A stretch of 24,789 nt of DNA from Chloroflexota bacterium. Its GTDB lineage: Bacteria; Chloroflexota; Limnocylindria; Limnocylindrales; CSP1-4. The notes beneath the pieces were generated by a model, which worked only from the letters and a program-made list of their open reading frames with translations, did not search any database and was not told where the DNA came from. A program made the translations under genes and the position numbers. Positions within the stretch are counted from its first letter, which is position 1, and every line of letters starts with the position of its first letter. Shown here one piece after another: positions 8,360 through 15,849 of this stretch. The stretch is from contig JAJYGO010000216.1 of assembly GCA_021785115.1 (NCBI GenBank), positions 1 through 24,789 on the forward strand. Direction: 5' to 3'.

Positions 8360-8685
8360 CCGTCGGCCTGGTCGCCCTCGCCGCGCTGATGGGCGCCGTG
8401 ACGTATCCCTCGAGGGCGACCCCCCTGCTGGCGCCCTGGGTCGAGCGGCTGCCCGCGGGGGCGCGGCTCTACCTGCGCCTGGTGGGGCCGGCGGTCCTCT
8501 CGGCGCTTGCCGCGGCCGACGTCATGGTGGGCACGGCGGGCGGGCACCCCGTGTTCCACGTGGGGATCGAGTGGCTCGCCGTGGCCGCCTCGGTGATCCT
8601 GGTGGCCTGGCGGCGGAACCTCTTCCTCGGACTGATCGTGGGGGTGGTGCTGGTCGCGGGGGCGCGCGCGCTCGGCCTGGCCTGA
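8356..8685 (+). CDS. azlD: AzlD-family branched-chain amino acid exporter subunit
   Basis: A 109-residue protein with four hydrophobic segments, the usual length and topology of AzlD. It shows the family features of an early TYPSRATPLL segment followed by LRLVGPAVLSALAA. Its start overlaps the azlC stop in an ATGA junction. It works with AzlC as the second subunit of the exporter in the cytoplasmic membrane. The gene ends 57 bases before the converging cyclic di-GMP gene. Confidence 0.92.
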   Translation: MTVGLVALAALMGAVTYPSRATPLLAPWVERLPAGARLYLRLVGPAVLSALAAADVMVGTAGGHPVFHVGIEWLAVAASVILVAWRRNLFLGLIVGVVLVAGARALGLA

Positions 8686-8742
8686 GGCCCCGGCCGGCAT
8701 CGCCGCCGTCGTTCCTCATCCCCCATCGCATCCGCCGTCGCG

Positions 8743-10278
8743 TCACGCCGACGCCGCGCGGCGGGGGCCCCGCCGCTCGCCGGGTCGCGCGGATCTCGCC
8801 GGAGGCGCGATCAGCAGCGCGGGATCGGGCACCGGCGCCTGCCGGGCGAAGATGTCGCAGAAGAGATCGATCAGCGCGGGGTCGAACTGCACGCCGGCGT
8901 GCCGGCGCAGCTCGGCGACCGCCTCCTCGTGGCCCACTGCCCGCCGGTAAGGTCGGTCGTGGATCATCGCGTCGTAGGCGTCGGCGATCGCCACGATCCG
9001 CGCGCCGAGCGGGATGTCGTTGCCGCGCAGCCCGTACGGGTACCCCTGGCCGGAGAAGCGCTCGTGGTGGTGGAGGATGATCGCCCCGGCGTCGCGCACG
9101 GCCGCCACCTGGTCGATGATGACCTGCCCGACGCGGGGATGCTGGACCACCGACTGCCACTCGTCGGTGGTGAGCGGGCCGGGCTTCTCGAGGATCTGCT
9201 CCGGCACCGCGACCTTGCCGATGTCGTGCAGCAGGGATGCCACGCGGATCCGCTCGACCTCCTGCTCCGGCAGCCCGAGCTCGCGCGCGAGCCGGACCGC
9301 GATCGCGGCGATCATCGACGAGGGCTTGCCGCGGTAGTGCGGCAGCGGCGAGACCGCGGCCGAGAGCGCAGCCTCCGCCGCACGCCGTGCCGTGTCGCCC
9401 ACCTCGGTGGCGCGTGCCCGTCCCGCCGGCGAGATGGGCGCGCGCGGGATGCGCGCATCCTCGTCGGGCTCGCTGAAGACGTACGTCTGGTTCCGGCCGA
9501 GCGACTTCGCCGAGTACATCGCGGCATCCGCGTCCCGGATCAGCTCCTCCACCCGGAGCCGCGGCCCCCGGCCGCCCGCGATCCCGATGCTGACGGTCAC
9601 CGCGAAGTCGGTGCCGTCCCCGGCGTCGAACCGCGCGCCCATGATCAGCAGGCGCAGCTTCTCCGCCACGGCCGCCGCCTCCTCCGCGGTGGTCTCCGGG
9701 AGGATCGCGATGAACTCCTCGCCGCCGTAGCGGCCGGCGAAGTCGATCGCCCGCAGGTTCTGCCGGAAGACGTCGGCCACACCACAGAGGACCGCGTCGC
9801 CGACGGCGTGTCCGTACGTGTCGTTGACGGCCTTGAAGTGGTCCAGGTCGAGGAAGGCGACCGCGAGCGGCCGCCCGTACCGGGACGCCCGATCCACCTC
9901 CCCGAAGAGCTGGGCGAGGATGGAGGGTCGGTTGGGCAGCCGGGTGAGGCGGTCGGTGGCCGCCGCCGCCTGGGCCGTCCTGAACGCCTCCGCGAGATCG
10001 CCGAGCCCACGGGCGGCCGGCGCCAGCAGCCCGAACCGGCCGGGCGGCGGCACCGCCGCCATCGAGCCGTCCGCGATCCGCACGAGCTCGCGCCGGAGGG
10101 CCCGTGCCGTGGCGCCCGCCGACGCCGCCGTGGCCGCCACGCCGACCAGGGCGCCGATGGCCGCGAAGGCGAGTACCAGTGCCACGGCCACGCCGCCGCC
10201 GGTGAGGAGCACCGCGATGGAGATCCCCCCGAGCAGGAGCGCGGGCAGAAGGGGGGCGCCCGCGAGCACACGCGACAT
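8743..10278 (-). CDS. Membrane GGDEF plus HD-GYP cyclic di-GMP enzyme
   Basis: A 511-residue protein with two opposing enzyme domains. Two N-terminal hydrophobic segments (about 8-26 and 28-52) anchor it, followed by a short linker. The GGDEF domain (about 105-270) has the active-site variant GGEEF (185-189), a product-inhibition site RAID (176-179) at the canonical spacing, and the FLDLDHFKxVNDTYGH block. The HD-GYP domain (about 312-480) has HD (351-352), HHE (404-406) and GYP (412-414), with the rest of the metal-site motif DAYDAM. Both domains look catalytically competent. No sensory domain is visible. The ATG at 10278 is preceded by TAGGGT seven bases away, so the mRNA is probably leaderless; an in-frame ATG at 10416 would add a low-complexity tail before the membrane anchor. 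Confidence 0.92.
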   Translation of the reverse strand: MSRVLAGAPLLPALLLGGISIAVLLTGGGVAVALVLAFAAIGALVGVAATAASAGATARALRRELVRIADGSMAAVPPPGRFGLLAPAARGLGDLAEAFRTAQAAAATDRLTRLPNRPSILAQLFGEVDRASRYGRPLAVAFLDLDHFKAVNDTYGHAVGDAVLCGVADVFRQNLRAIDFAGRYGGEEFIAILPETTAEEAAAVAEKLRLLIMGARFDAGDGTDFAVTVSIGIAGGRGPRLRVEELIRDADAAMYSAKSLGRNQTYVFSEPDEDARIPRAPISPAGRARATEVGDTARRAAEAALSAAVSPLPHYRGKPSSMIAAIAVRLARELGLPEQEVERIRVASLLHDIGKVAVPEQILEKPGPLTTDEWQSVVQHPRVGQVIIDQVAAVRDAGAIILHHHERFSGQGYPYGLRGNDIPLGARIVAIADAYDAMIHDRPYRRAVGHEEAVAELRRHAGVQFDPALIDLFCDIFARQAPVPDPALLIAPPARSARPGERRGPRRAASA

Positions 10279-10285
10279 GCCCCGC

Positions 10286-10291
10286 ACCCTA
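10286..10291 (-). promoter_or_regulatory. -10 box of the GGDEF/HD-GYP gene, leaderless type
   Basis: On the minus strand this reads TAGGGT, separated from the ATG at 10278 by seven bases with no Shine-Dalgarno. The spacing equals that at several other genes in this window. The rest of the 297-base gap up to 10575 is GC-rich and shows only a short hairpin-forming GCCGGC pair near 10368-10384; no -35 box or promoter for the plus-strand gene was recognised. Confidence 0.45.
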
Positions 10292-10575
10292 GCGCCCGCA
10301 GGCGACGGCGAGCACCCGGCCGAAGGTACCGACGGGAGGCCGACGTGCGGGCCATGCGACCTTGCAGCCGGCCTGAAGCCGGCGGTCCGGGCGCGGGGCC
10401 GCGGAGTCGGCGGCACTCCCGTGGCCGGGTCCGACGGCCGCGGGAGACCTCGTTACACCTCCCGCGCGCCCCGTGTCGCTTTCTTCACCGGCACGGCACC
10501 ATCCACTGAACACTCCGGGACGAACATCTGATCGACGGGCCCGGATGGGGCATCCGACCCGAAGGAGTGGTACCG

Positions 10576-10785
10576 ATGCCAGACATGGAGCACACACTCG
10601 GCGAACTGCAGCAATCGAGCCGCGCGGCGATGCGACGCCGCCGGATGGCACGACCCGGGACCGAGGCATGGCGCCAGGCGGACGAGCTCGTGCACGAGAT
10701 CGCCGCGGTCATGGGTGAGCTCGCGGCGCTGCTCGAGCGGCGCCAGTCCCGGCGGCTGCAGCCGGTCCGCGTCCGCACTCGCTGA
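10576..10785 (+). CDS. Small charged protein, unknown function
   Basis: A 69-residue protein that I do not recognise. The ATG at 10576 follows an AAGGAG by eight bases, the strongest ribosome binding site in the window. Third codon positions are strongly GC-biased, as in neighbouring genes. The sequence is rich in Arg and Glu and predicted to be mostly helical, with two segments (about 3-24 and 33-57) that could form a helical hairpin. The C-terminus is very basic. There is no signal peptide and no membrane segment. A hairpin follows it at 10804, so it may be a single-gene transcript. Nucleic acid or protein binding is possible but not shown. Confidence 0.65.
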   Translation: MPDMEHTLGELQQSSRAAMRRRRMARPGTEAWRQADELVHEIAAVMGELAALLERRQSRRLQPVRVRTR

Positions 10786-10803
10786 TCCCACGCGCTGACC
10801 CGA

Positions 10804-10831
10804 CCGGCCCGCGCCCGCACGATCGGGCCGG
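10804..10831 (+). terminator. Hairpin after the small gene
   Basis: CCGGCCCG (10804-10811) and CGGGCCGG (10824-10831) form a perfect eight-pair stem with a 12-base loop, followed by CCTTCTCC. It lies 18 bases after the stop of the small gene. The U-tract is poor, as is common in high-GC genomes. Confidence 0.45.
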
Positions 10832-10890
10832 CCTTCTCCACCCGCCAGCGGCCACCCGGGCGAGCGGGCTCGCGGTGCGGCGCTTCCGTG

Positions 10891-10896
10891 TAGAGT
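10891..10896 (+). promoter_or_regulatory. -10 box of the aminotransferase gene
   Basis: TAGAGT is preceded by TGT, giving an extended -10 form. It implies a leader of about 35 bases that contains GAGGAG in front of the GTG at 10939. This gene therefore uses a leadered start, unlike many of its neighbours. Confidence 0.45.
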
Positions 10897-10938
10897 CCCG
10901 GCTGTCCCCCGCATGACACGCATCCGCGAGGAGCAGCC

Positions 10939-12144
10939 GTGGCCCTCCCGTCCCGCGCCCTCTCTCCCGCACCGCCGGATCCCATCCTGGGGCTGAGCGA
11001 GGCCGTCCGGTCGGATCCCCGCCCCTGGAAGCTGGACCTGTCCATCGGCATCTACGTCGACGAGTCGGGCGCCGTGCCGGTCATGGGCACGGTGCTGGAG
11101 GCCGAGCGCCGACTGGCGGAGCGATCCGACTCCAAGGGCTACCTCCCCATCGACGGCCGCCCCGCGTACGGCACCGCCATCCGCGACCTGCTCGTCGGTC
11201 CCGGCCACGAGATCGCCCGCTCCTCCCGCTCGGTGACCGTCCAGACGCCGGGCGGCACCGGTGCGCTCCGGGTGGCGGCGGACTTCCTGGTGCAGGCGGG
11301 GGCGAACCGCACGGTCTGGCTGAGCGAGCCGACCTGGCCCAACCACCCGCAGCTCTTCTCCCTGGCGGGCTTCGAGGTGCGGAGCTATCCGTACCTGGAC
11401 GACGCGGGGCGACGGCTGGACCTGGACCGCCTGCTGGGCGCCCTCCGTTCGGCGGGGCGAGGGGACGTGGTGGTGCTCCATGGTGCCTGCCACAACCCCT
11501 CGGGCGTGGACCCCGACGCCGGAGCGTGGCGGGCCATCGCCGATGTCGTCGAGGAGCGGTCGCTCCTGCCCATTGTCGATTTCGCCTACCAGGGGTTCGG
11601 GCGGGGCATCCGTGAGGACGCCGAGTGGGTCGACGGGCTCGCCCGGCCGGGACTCGAGTTCCTGGTCTGCTCGAGCTGCTCGAAGAACTTCACCCTGTAC
11701 AACGAGCGGGTGGGGGCGCTCACCCTGGTCGCGGCCGACGCCGCCCGCGCCGCGGCGGCGCTGGGCCACCTCAAGATCGCGATCCGCGCGAACTACTCCA
11801 ACCCGCCGTCGCACGGCGCCGACGTCGTGGAGAGCATCCTGCGCGATCCGCCGCTGCGCGGTCGCTGGGAGGGCGAACTGGCGGCGATGCGGGGGCGAAT
11901 CCGGGACAACCGGGCCGCCCTCGTCGACGCCCTCGGTTCGGCCGGGCCGGCCGGCGACTGGGAGCCACTGCGCTCCCAGCGCGGGATGTTCGCCCTCCTG
12001 GGGCTGAACGGCGGCCAGGTCGCGCGGCTGCGCGACGAGTTCGCGATCTACGCGGTGGCCGGCGGTCGGATCAACGTGGCCGGGCTCACGCCCTCCGGTC
12101 TTCCCCGGCTGGTCGAGGCACTCCGGGCGGTGACGGCCGACTGA
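10939..12144 (+). CDS. Class I aminotransferase (aspartate/aromatic type)
   Basis: A 401-residue PLP enzyme that transfers amino groups between amino acids and 2-oxo acids. It aligns end to end with the AspC/TyrB subgroup. The N-terminus DPILGLSEAVRSDPRPWKLDL is diagnostic of that subgroup, followed by KGYLPIDGRPAYG. The cofactor-contacting WLSEPTWPNH and HGACHNPSGVDP motifs are present, the Schiff-base lysine is K249 in SCSKNFTLYNERVG, and the C-terminal carboxylate-binding arginine lies in GRINVAGL. These features make aspartate, tyrosine and phenylalanine the likely substrates, but the preference cannot be read from the sequence. The GTG start has GAGGAG upstream. No biosynthetic partner gene is adjacent. 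Confidence 0.92.
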   Translation: MALPSRALSPAPPDPILGLSEAVRSDPRPWKLDLSIGIYVDESGAVPVMGTVLEAERRLAERSDSKGYLPIDGRPAYGTAIRDLLVGPGHEIARSSRSVTVQTPGGTGALRVAADFLVQAGANRTVWLSEPTWPNHPQLFSLAGFEVRSYPYLDDAGRRLDLDRLLGALRSAGRGDVVVLHGACHNPSGVDPDAGAWRAIADVVEERSLLPIVDFAYQGFGRGIREDAEWVDGLARPGLEFLVCSSCSKNFTLYNERVGALTLVAADAARAAAALGHLKIAIRANYSNPPSHGADVVESILRDPPLRGRWEGELAAMRGRIRDNRAALVDALGSAGPAGDWEPLRSQRGMFALLGLNGGQVARLRDEFAIYAVAGGRINVAGLTPSGLPRLVEALRAVTAD

Positions 12145-12185
12145 CCCACCGGCCCGTCCGCCGGCGAGCCTCCCCAACCCGTCGA

Positions 12186-12201
12186 CTACCCCTTCGGGTA
12201 G
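12186..12201 (+). terminator. Short hairpin after the aminotransferase
   Basis: CTACCC (12186-12191) pairs with GGGTAG (12196-12201) around a CTTC loop. The stem is six pairs with no T-tract, 41 bases after the aminotransferase stop. It could be a weak terminator or a processing site. Confidence 0.3.
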
Positions 12202-12268
12202 AGCCGATCCGGTGCAAGGTCGCGTGGAAACCTGCCACCCGGCCGCTCGCGGGGACGACGCCGCGGGC

Positions 12269-12289
12269 CGATCATGCCCGGCATGATCG
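12269..12289. promoter_or_regulatory. Perfect 21-base palindrome over a start codon
   Basis: Two ten-base arms, CGATCATGCC and GGCATGATCG, are exact reverse complements around a single central C. The element covers both possible ATGs (12274 and 12283) of the following gene. Such a site could be an operator for a dimeric regulator or a hairpin in the mRNA that hides the start codon. No other copy was noticed in the window. Confidence 0.5.
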
Positions 12290-12810
12290 AAGTCCAGTCC
12301 ATCGGCATCGCATCCGCGGCGACCGTCCACCTGCGGCTCGTCCAGCGGGTCGCTCCCCACGCCATCGCCGGGGTGCCCGCGGTGATCGGCGCAGAGGAGC
12401 TGCCGTGGCTGGGCGATCGCGTGCACGACGCATCGGCGACGGCCGAGCTGGCGCGCGGCCTGCGGCGCTTCCAGGCCGACCTGGGGCTGCCGGCGGGTCC
12501 CGGGGCCTCACGGCCGGTCTTCCGCAAGGCCGCGTACGTCGACCTGGGACGGCCCGTGCAGCTGCCCGGCGGGTGGCACGTGGAGATCGGCTGGCGCGCC
12601 GCGTCCCTCGCGCCCCTCTTCCCCGTGTTCGGCGGCCAGCTCACGATCAGCGGCGACTCGATCGTCCTGGAGGGCGAATACGCACCGCCCGGCGGCGATC
12701 TCGGCGTGGCCGTGGACCGTGCCCTCCTGAACATCGCCGCCCGCAAGACCGCGGTCTGGCTGCTCCGCGTCATCGCGGACGCGCTCGACGATCCCGCGAC
12801 GGCAGACTGA
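12283..12810 (+). CDS. Uncharacterised protein, possibly SRPBCC-like
   Basis: A 175-residue soluble protein without signal peptide or membrane segment. I do not recognise it with certainty. The second half (VQLPGGWHVEIGWRAAS..., then LTISGDSIVLEGEYAPPGG, then VDRALLNIAARKTAVWLLRVIADAL) reads as alternating strands followed by a long C-terminal helix. This resembles small ligand-binding START/SRPBCC-like proteins of high-GC bacteria. The ATG at 12283 is preferred because the sequence MIEVQSI begins a strand; an ATG at 12274 would add three residues. There is no clear ribosome binding site, and a perfect palindrome covers the start. It converges with the potassium channel gene, 42 bases apart. 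Confidence 0.7.
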   Translation: MIEVQSIGIASAATVHLRLVQRVAPHAIAGVPAVIGAEELPWLGDRVHDASATAELARGLRRFQADLGLPAGPGASRPVFRKAAYVDLGRPVQLPGGWHVEIGWRAASLAPLFPVFGGQLTISGDSIVLEGEYAPPGGDLGVAVDRALLNIAARKTAVWLLRVIADALDDPATAD

Positions 12811-12852
12811 CCGTCCCGCCCGTTCCGGCTCAGCCGGCCGGCTCGCTCCCGC

Positions 12853-13893
12853 TCAGCCGTTGCCCCGCAGCGAGGCAAGCGTGTCCGCGCTGCCCGACAC
12901 GATCAGCGTCTCTCCGGGCGCGAGGCGGCGCTCCGGACCGGGATTGGCGGCGTAGCCGCCTCCCTCGCGCACCACGGCCAGGGTGAAGATCCCCCGGTCC
13001 CGCAGCTCGCCGACGGTGCAGCCGGCGATCGAATCACCATCGCGCGCCGTGACCTCCTCCAGCGAGAAGGCGAGCTCGCCGTGGGAGAGCGCGGCGTCGA
13101 TGTAGTCGACCACTCGCGGCCGCATGGCGAGGCTGGCGATGCGGTGCCCGGCCATGGTGTAGGGCGAGACCACCCGGTCCGCGCCCGCCTGCGCGAGCTT
13201 GGCCTCCGATCCGGCCGCGTTGGCCCGCCCCACGACGAAGAGGCCGCGGTTGATCGCCCGCGCCGAGAGGATCACGTAGACGTTGTTCGCGTCGGAGTCG
13301 ATCGTGGTGATCAGGCCGCGCGCCCGCTCGATCCCGGCCGCGTGCAGGGTGGCGTCGTTGGTGGCGTCCCCCTCGACCACCAGGAACCCGTCGGCGCGCG
13401 CCCGGTCGAGCGAGGCCGGCAGGATGTCGATGACCACCACCGCCTCGCCGTCGTGGCGCAGCTCGCGCGCCACCGTCGATCCGACCCGGCCATACCCGCA
13501 GAGCACGAAGTGCCCGCGCAGCGCCTCCACGGTCCGCGCCATCCGTCGAGCCTCCCGCTCCCCGCTGGTCGCGTCCACCACCAGCGACTCCGCCACGATC
13601 CCCACGAACCCGAACAGCAGGGCCACGCCCACCACCGCGAGCAGCACGGTCCACACGCGACCCGCGACATCGAGCGGGCCGACTTCCCGGAAGCCCACCG
13701 TGGTGACCGTGATGGCCGTCATGTAGAAGGCATCGAACGGCGACCAGCCCTCGATCACGACGTAGCCCAGGGTGCCCACCAGGAAGACGGCCACGACCAT
13801 CGCGAGCCAGCGGCGCAGGTGGGAGCGCCCGAATGGGGCGGCGAGCGGCGGTCGTCGTCGAGTTGACGCGATCGGGTCCGGATGACCGCCCAT
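12853..13893 (-). CDS. Two-helix K+ channel with RCK (TrkA-N/TrkA-C) domains
   Basis: A 346-residue ion channel of the MthK layout. Helix 1 is at about 28-46 and helix 2 at about 79-101. The selectivity filter between them reads TTVGF (64-68), with Arg next where many channels have Gly. An RCK-N Rossmann domain starts at about 126 with GYGRVG (133-138) and the acidic residue DILP after the second strand, consistent with NAD(H) binding. A TrkA-C domain follows from about 265 to the end. It would form a tetramer that conducts K+ under ligand control. The ATG at 13893 is preceded by TAGAAT at seven bases, and an upstream in-frame ATG at 14097 would add an implausible basic leader overlapping the HAD gene. 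Confidence 0.88.
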   Translation of the reverse strand: MGGHPDPIASTRRRPPLAAPFGRSHLRRWLAMVVAVFLVGTLGYVVIEGWSPFDAFYMTAITVTTVGFREVGPLDVAGRVWTVLLAVVGVALLFGFVGIVAESLVVDATSGEREARRMARTVEALRGHFVLCGYGRVGSTVARELRHDGEAVVVIDILPASLDRARADGFLVVEGDATNDATLHAAGIERARGLITTIDSDANNVYVILSARAINRGLFVVGRANAAGSEAKLAQAGADRVVSPYTMAGHRIASLAMRPRVVDYIDAALSHGELAFSLEEVTARDGDSIAGCTVGELRDRGIFTLAVVREGGGYAANPGPERRLAPGETLIVSGSADTLASLRGNG

Positions 13894-13900
13894 CGGCCGG

Positions 13901-13906
13901 ATTCTA
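13901..13906 (-). promoter_or_regulatory. -10 box of the K+ channel gene, inside the HAD stop codon
   Basis: On the minus strand TAGAAT (five of six to consensus) ends seven bases before the ATG at 13893. Its first three bases are the TAG stop codon of the HAD gene, so the channel may have its own leaderless promoter at the very end of the upstream gene. Confidence 0.5.
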
Positions 13907-14674
13907 CGGTCCCGGGGGAGCCAGGCCGGGCACGCCGACGTCGGCGGCCGCCTGCCCGAGCAGGCCCAGCGCGGCCAGCTCGGCGCGCAGCTGCCGCGCG
14001 CTCTCGAACCGGATCCCGACCATGCCAAGCGAGCGGGCAACCTGCACGTTCGCCTCGGTGTCGTCGATGTACGCCGTGGCCGCCGGGCGCAGTCCATGGC
14101 GATCCAGCAGCAGGCGGAAGATCGCCGGATCGGGCTTGACCATGCCCACCTCGCCCGAGATGACGACGTCGCGGAACCAGCCCAGGAACGGGTAGCGCGC
14201 CCGGGCGACGGGGAACTTCCCGGCCGACCAGTTGCTCAGGGCGTAGACGGGCACGCCGGCGGCGCTCAGGTCGCGCAGGACCTCCACGCTCCCGTCGATC
14301 GGGCCTCCGAGCATCTCCTCCCAGCGCTCGTCGTACGCGACGATCAGGTCGCGCGCCTCGGGGTGCCGCTCCACGAGCTCGGCGATGGCGTCCGGCCAGG
14401 GCCGCCCGGCGTCCTGCCGGGCGTTCCACTCCGGGGTGCACACCTCGGCGAGGAACCGCTCCATGGCCGCGGCGTCTCCGCCGAAGACGCGGCGGTAGAG
14501 GTGGCGCGGGTTCCAGTCGATCAGCACGCCACCCAGGTCGAAGACGACCGCGGACACCGCGCGGGGCACCGCGGCGGGCGCCCCGCGGGCCAGCGCGCCG
14601 TCCACCCGGTGGGTGACCGCCACCGGGCGCCTGGCCCCGGGATCCTCGCCGGGTGGGCGGCGGGAGGCTGTCAC
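13904..14674 (-). CDS. HAD-superfamily phosphatase, YihX-like
   Basis: A 256-residue hydrolase with all four haloacid dehalogenase motifs. Motif I is FDLGGVLIDW with nucleophile D46; the usual second acidic residue at +2 is Gly, as in YihX and epoxide hydrolase N-terminal relatives. Motif II is LSN (S147), motif III has K180 in GMVKPDP, and motif IV is IDD (D204, D205). A helical cap lies between residues 55 and 125. Sugar phosphates are known substrates of the YihX group; the loss of the second Asp suggests weak phosphatase or other hydrolase activity. The GTG at 14674 overlaps the DUF3037 stop by four bases (GTGA) with AGGGGA upstream. The first 40 residues are low-complexity and may not all be real. 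Confidence 0.85.
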   Translation of the reverse strand: MTASRRPPGEDPGARRPVAVTHRVDGALARGAPAAVPRAVSAVVFDLGGVLIDWNPRHLYRRVFGGDAAAMERFLAEVCTPEWNARQDAGRPWPDAIAELVERHPEARDLIVAYDERWEEMLGGPIDGSVEVLRDLSAAGVPVYALSNWSAGKFPVARARYPFLGWFRDVVISGEVGMVKPDPAIFRLLLDRHGLRPAATAYIDDTEANVQVARSLGMVGIRFESARQLRAELAALGLLGQAAADVGVPGLAPPGP

Positions 14675-15084
14675 GGGCCCGTCCCCTCGCCGGGTGGCAG
14701 CACCAGCGTCCGGTGCAGGTGCTCGAGCGTGGCCCCGGGGTCGTCGGTCAGGCCGGTGTGGATCTCGGAGCGCTGCACGATCGTGCTGCTGGGCGACGAG
14801 AGCCAGTGGAAACGCTCCGGCCGGGCGAGGCGGGCGATGGGCCCCGCGGTGCGGTCTCCCGACGCAACCCGCAGGATCGCATCCAGCTGCGCCCGGACCG
14901 CGACCGGGTCACAGTCCGGTGCCAGGACGGCGAGGCGTGCCTCGTCCAGGTGGACGCGGGCCCCGAGGAACCGTCGCGAGCGGCACCAGAGCAGGATCCC
15001 CGCGTTGATGCACTCCCCGCGCTCCACGTGGGGCACCACCCGCAGGATCGTGTAGACGAACGGGCTACGCGGCGAGCCTGGCAC
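14671..15084 (-). CDS. DUF3037-family protein
   Basis: A 137-residue protein matching DUF3037, a domain of unknown activity. The diagnostic opening is YTILRVVPHVERGECINAGILLW, after which the family has acidic and helical segments. The GTG at 15084 is selected because GAGGAGG lies six bases upstream, even though this start is inside the last 20 bases of the kinase gene. Overlap on both sides (20 bases with the HipA-like kinase, four with the HAD gene) indicates one transcript with coupled translation. DUF3037 genes are commonly found next to this type of HipA-like kinase, so the protein may be its partner, substrate or antagonist; this is inference. Confidence 0.85.
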   Translation of the reverse strand: MPGSPRSPFVYTILRVVPHVERGECINAGILLWCRSRRFLGARVHLDEARLAVLAPDCDPVAVRAQLDAILRVASGDRTAGPIARLARPERFHWLSSPSSTIVQRSEIHTGLTDDPGATLEHLHRTLVLPPGEGTGP

Positions 15085-15841
15085 GCTCCGCCTCCTCGAC
15101 GAACGCCCGCGGTGCCGCCAGCCGGCGGCACAGGTAGTCGAGATAGGCCCGGCGGTGGCTCTCCGGGTCGGGCAGCCCGGGCTCGCCGGCCAGCCAGTCG
15201 TCCGGGATCTCCGCCAGGATCGCCCGGAACAGCTCCCGGCCCAGGACGGGCGCGAGGCGCGCGTCGGCGTCCGACAGCGAGGCGGCGAAGGGCAGCAGCA
15301 CGTGGTCGCGGCTCTGCGGGAAGGGGCGGAGCGCATGCTCGGCCGCGTTCCGCCATCCGTGATGGACGTAGAGCGCCGACCCGTGGTCGATCAGCCAGAG
15401 CCGCCGGTGCCAGACCAGCAGGTTCGTGTTGCGCGCGGAGCGGTCCACGTTCGTCACCAGCGCGTCGAACCAGACGACGTCCGCGGCGAGGCCCGGATCC
15501 GGCCGGAACCCTGCGGCAGGATCGAAGCCAAGCGCACCGGGCAGGAAGTCCAGGCCCACGTTGCGCCCGGCGCTCCGGGCCAGCAGCTCCTGGATCTCCG
15601 GGTCGGGCTCGGCGCTCGCCAGCTCCGGGTCGAGCTCCACGAACACGATGTCGGGGACGAGCAGCCCGAGGGCGCGGCCGATCTCGCCGGCGACCAGCTC
15701 CGCCACCAGCGCCTTCGTGCCGTGGCCCGCGCCCCGGAACTTGACCACGTACAGACCATCGTCGTCGGCCTCGACGATGGCCGGCAACGACCCGCCCTCC
15801 CGCAGCGGGGCGACGTAGCGCGTGGCGGTCACGGTGCGCAT
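15065..15841 (-). CDS. HipA-like serine/threonine kinase (HipA_2 type)
   Basis: A 258-residue kinase-fold protein, much shorter than toxin HipA (about 440), matching the stand-alone HipA-like kinase group. The nucleotide-binding lysine is K34 in YVVKFRGAGHGTKALVAE, with glutamate following in the next helix. The catalytic loop reads NVDRSARNTNLL, giving D133 and Asn at 138/140, and the metal-binding DFG equivalent is D152-H-G. All expected catalytic residues are present. No HipB-like DNA-binding antitoxin is nearby; instead a DUF3037 gene follows and overlaps. The ATG at 15841 has no Shine-Dalgarno but a TACACT box eight bases upstream. The substrate is unknown; HipA phosphorylates glutamyl-tRNA synthetase in E. 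coli, which need not apply here. Confidence 0.82.
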   Translation of the reverse strand: MRTVTATRYVAPLREGGSLPAIVEADDDGLYVVKFRGAGHGTKALVAELVAGEIGRALGLLVPDIVFVELDPELASAEPDPEIQELLARSAGRNVGLDFLPGALGFDPAAGFRPDPGLAADVVWFDALVTNVDRSARNTNLLVWHRRLWLIDHGSALYVHHGWRNAAEHALRPFPQSRDHVLLPFAASLSDADARLAPVLGRELFRAILAEIPDDWLAGEPGLPDPESHRRAYLDYLCRRLAAPRAFVEEAERARLAA

Positions 15842-15849
15842 GATCGGCC

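Noticed and set aside
8899..10509. A 536-codon plus-strand frame opposite the GGDEF/HD-GYP gene
   Set aside because: It has no domain signature and skewed composition, whereas the minus strand carries exact GGEEF, HD and GYP motifs.
10279..10575. A possible riboswitch or small RNA in the 297-base gap before the small gene
   Set aside because: Apart from a short GCCGGC hairpin the region shows no conserved riboswitch elements that I can recognise, and covariance cannot be judged from one sequence.
10453..12426. A 657-codon minus-strand frame opposite the aminotransferase
   Set aside because: The plus-strand gene has all PLP motifs including K249; the antisense frame also covers the small gene and intergenic DNA, which is typical of a spurious high-GC frame.
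15065..15841. Classical HipBA toxin-antitoxin locus
   Set aside because: There is no HipB-like helix-turn-helix gene next to it and the kinase is far shorter than HipA, so only the kinase fold relationship is claimed.
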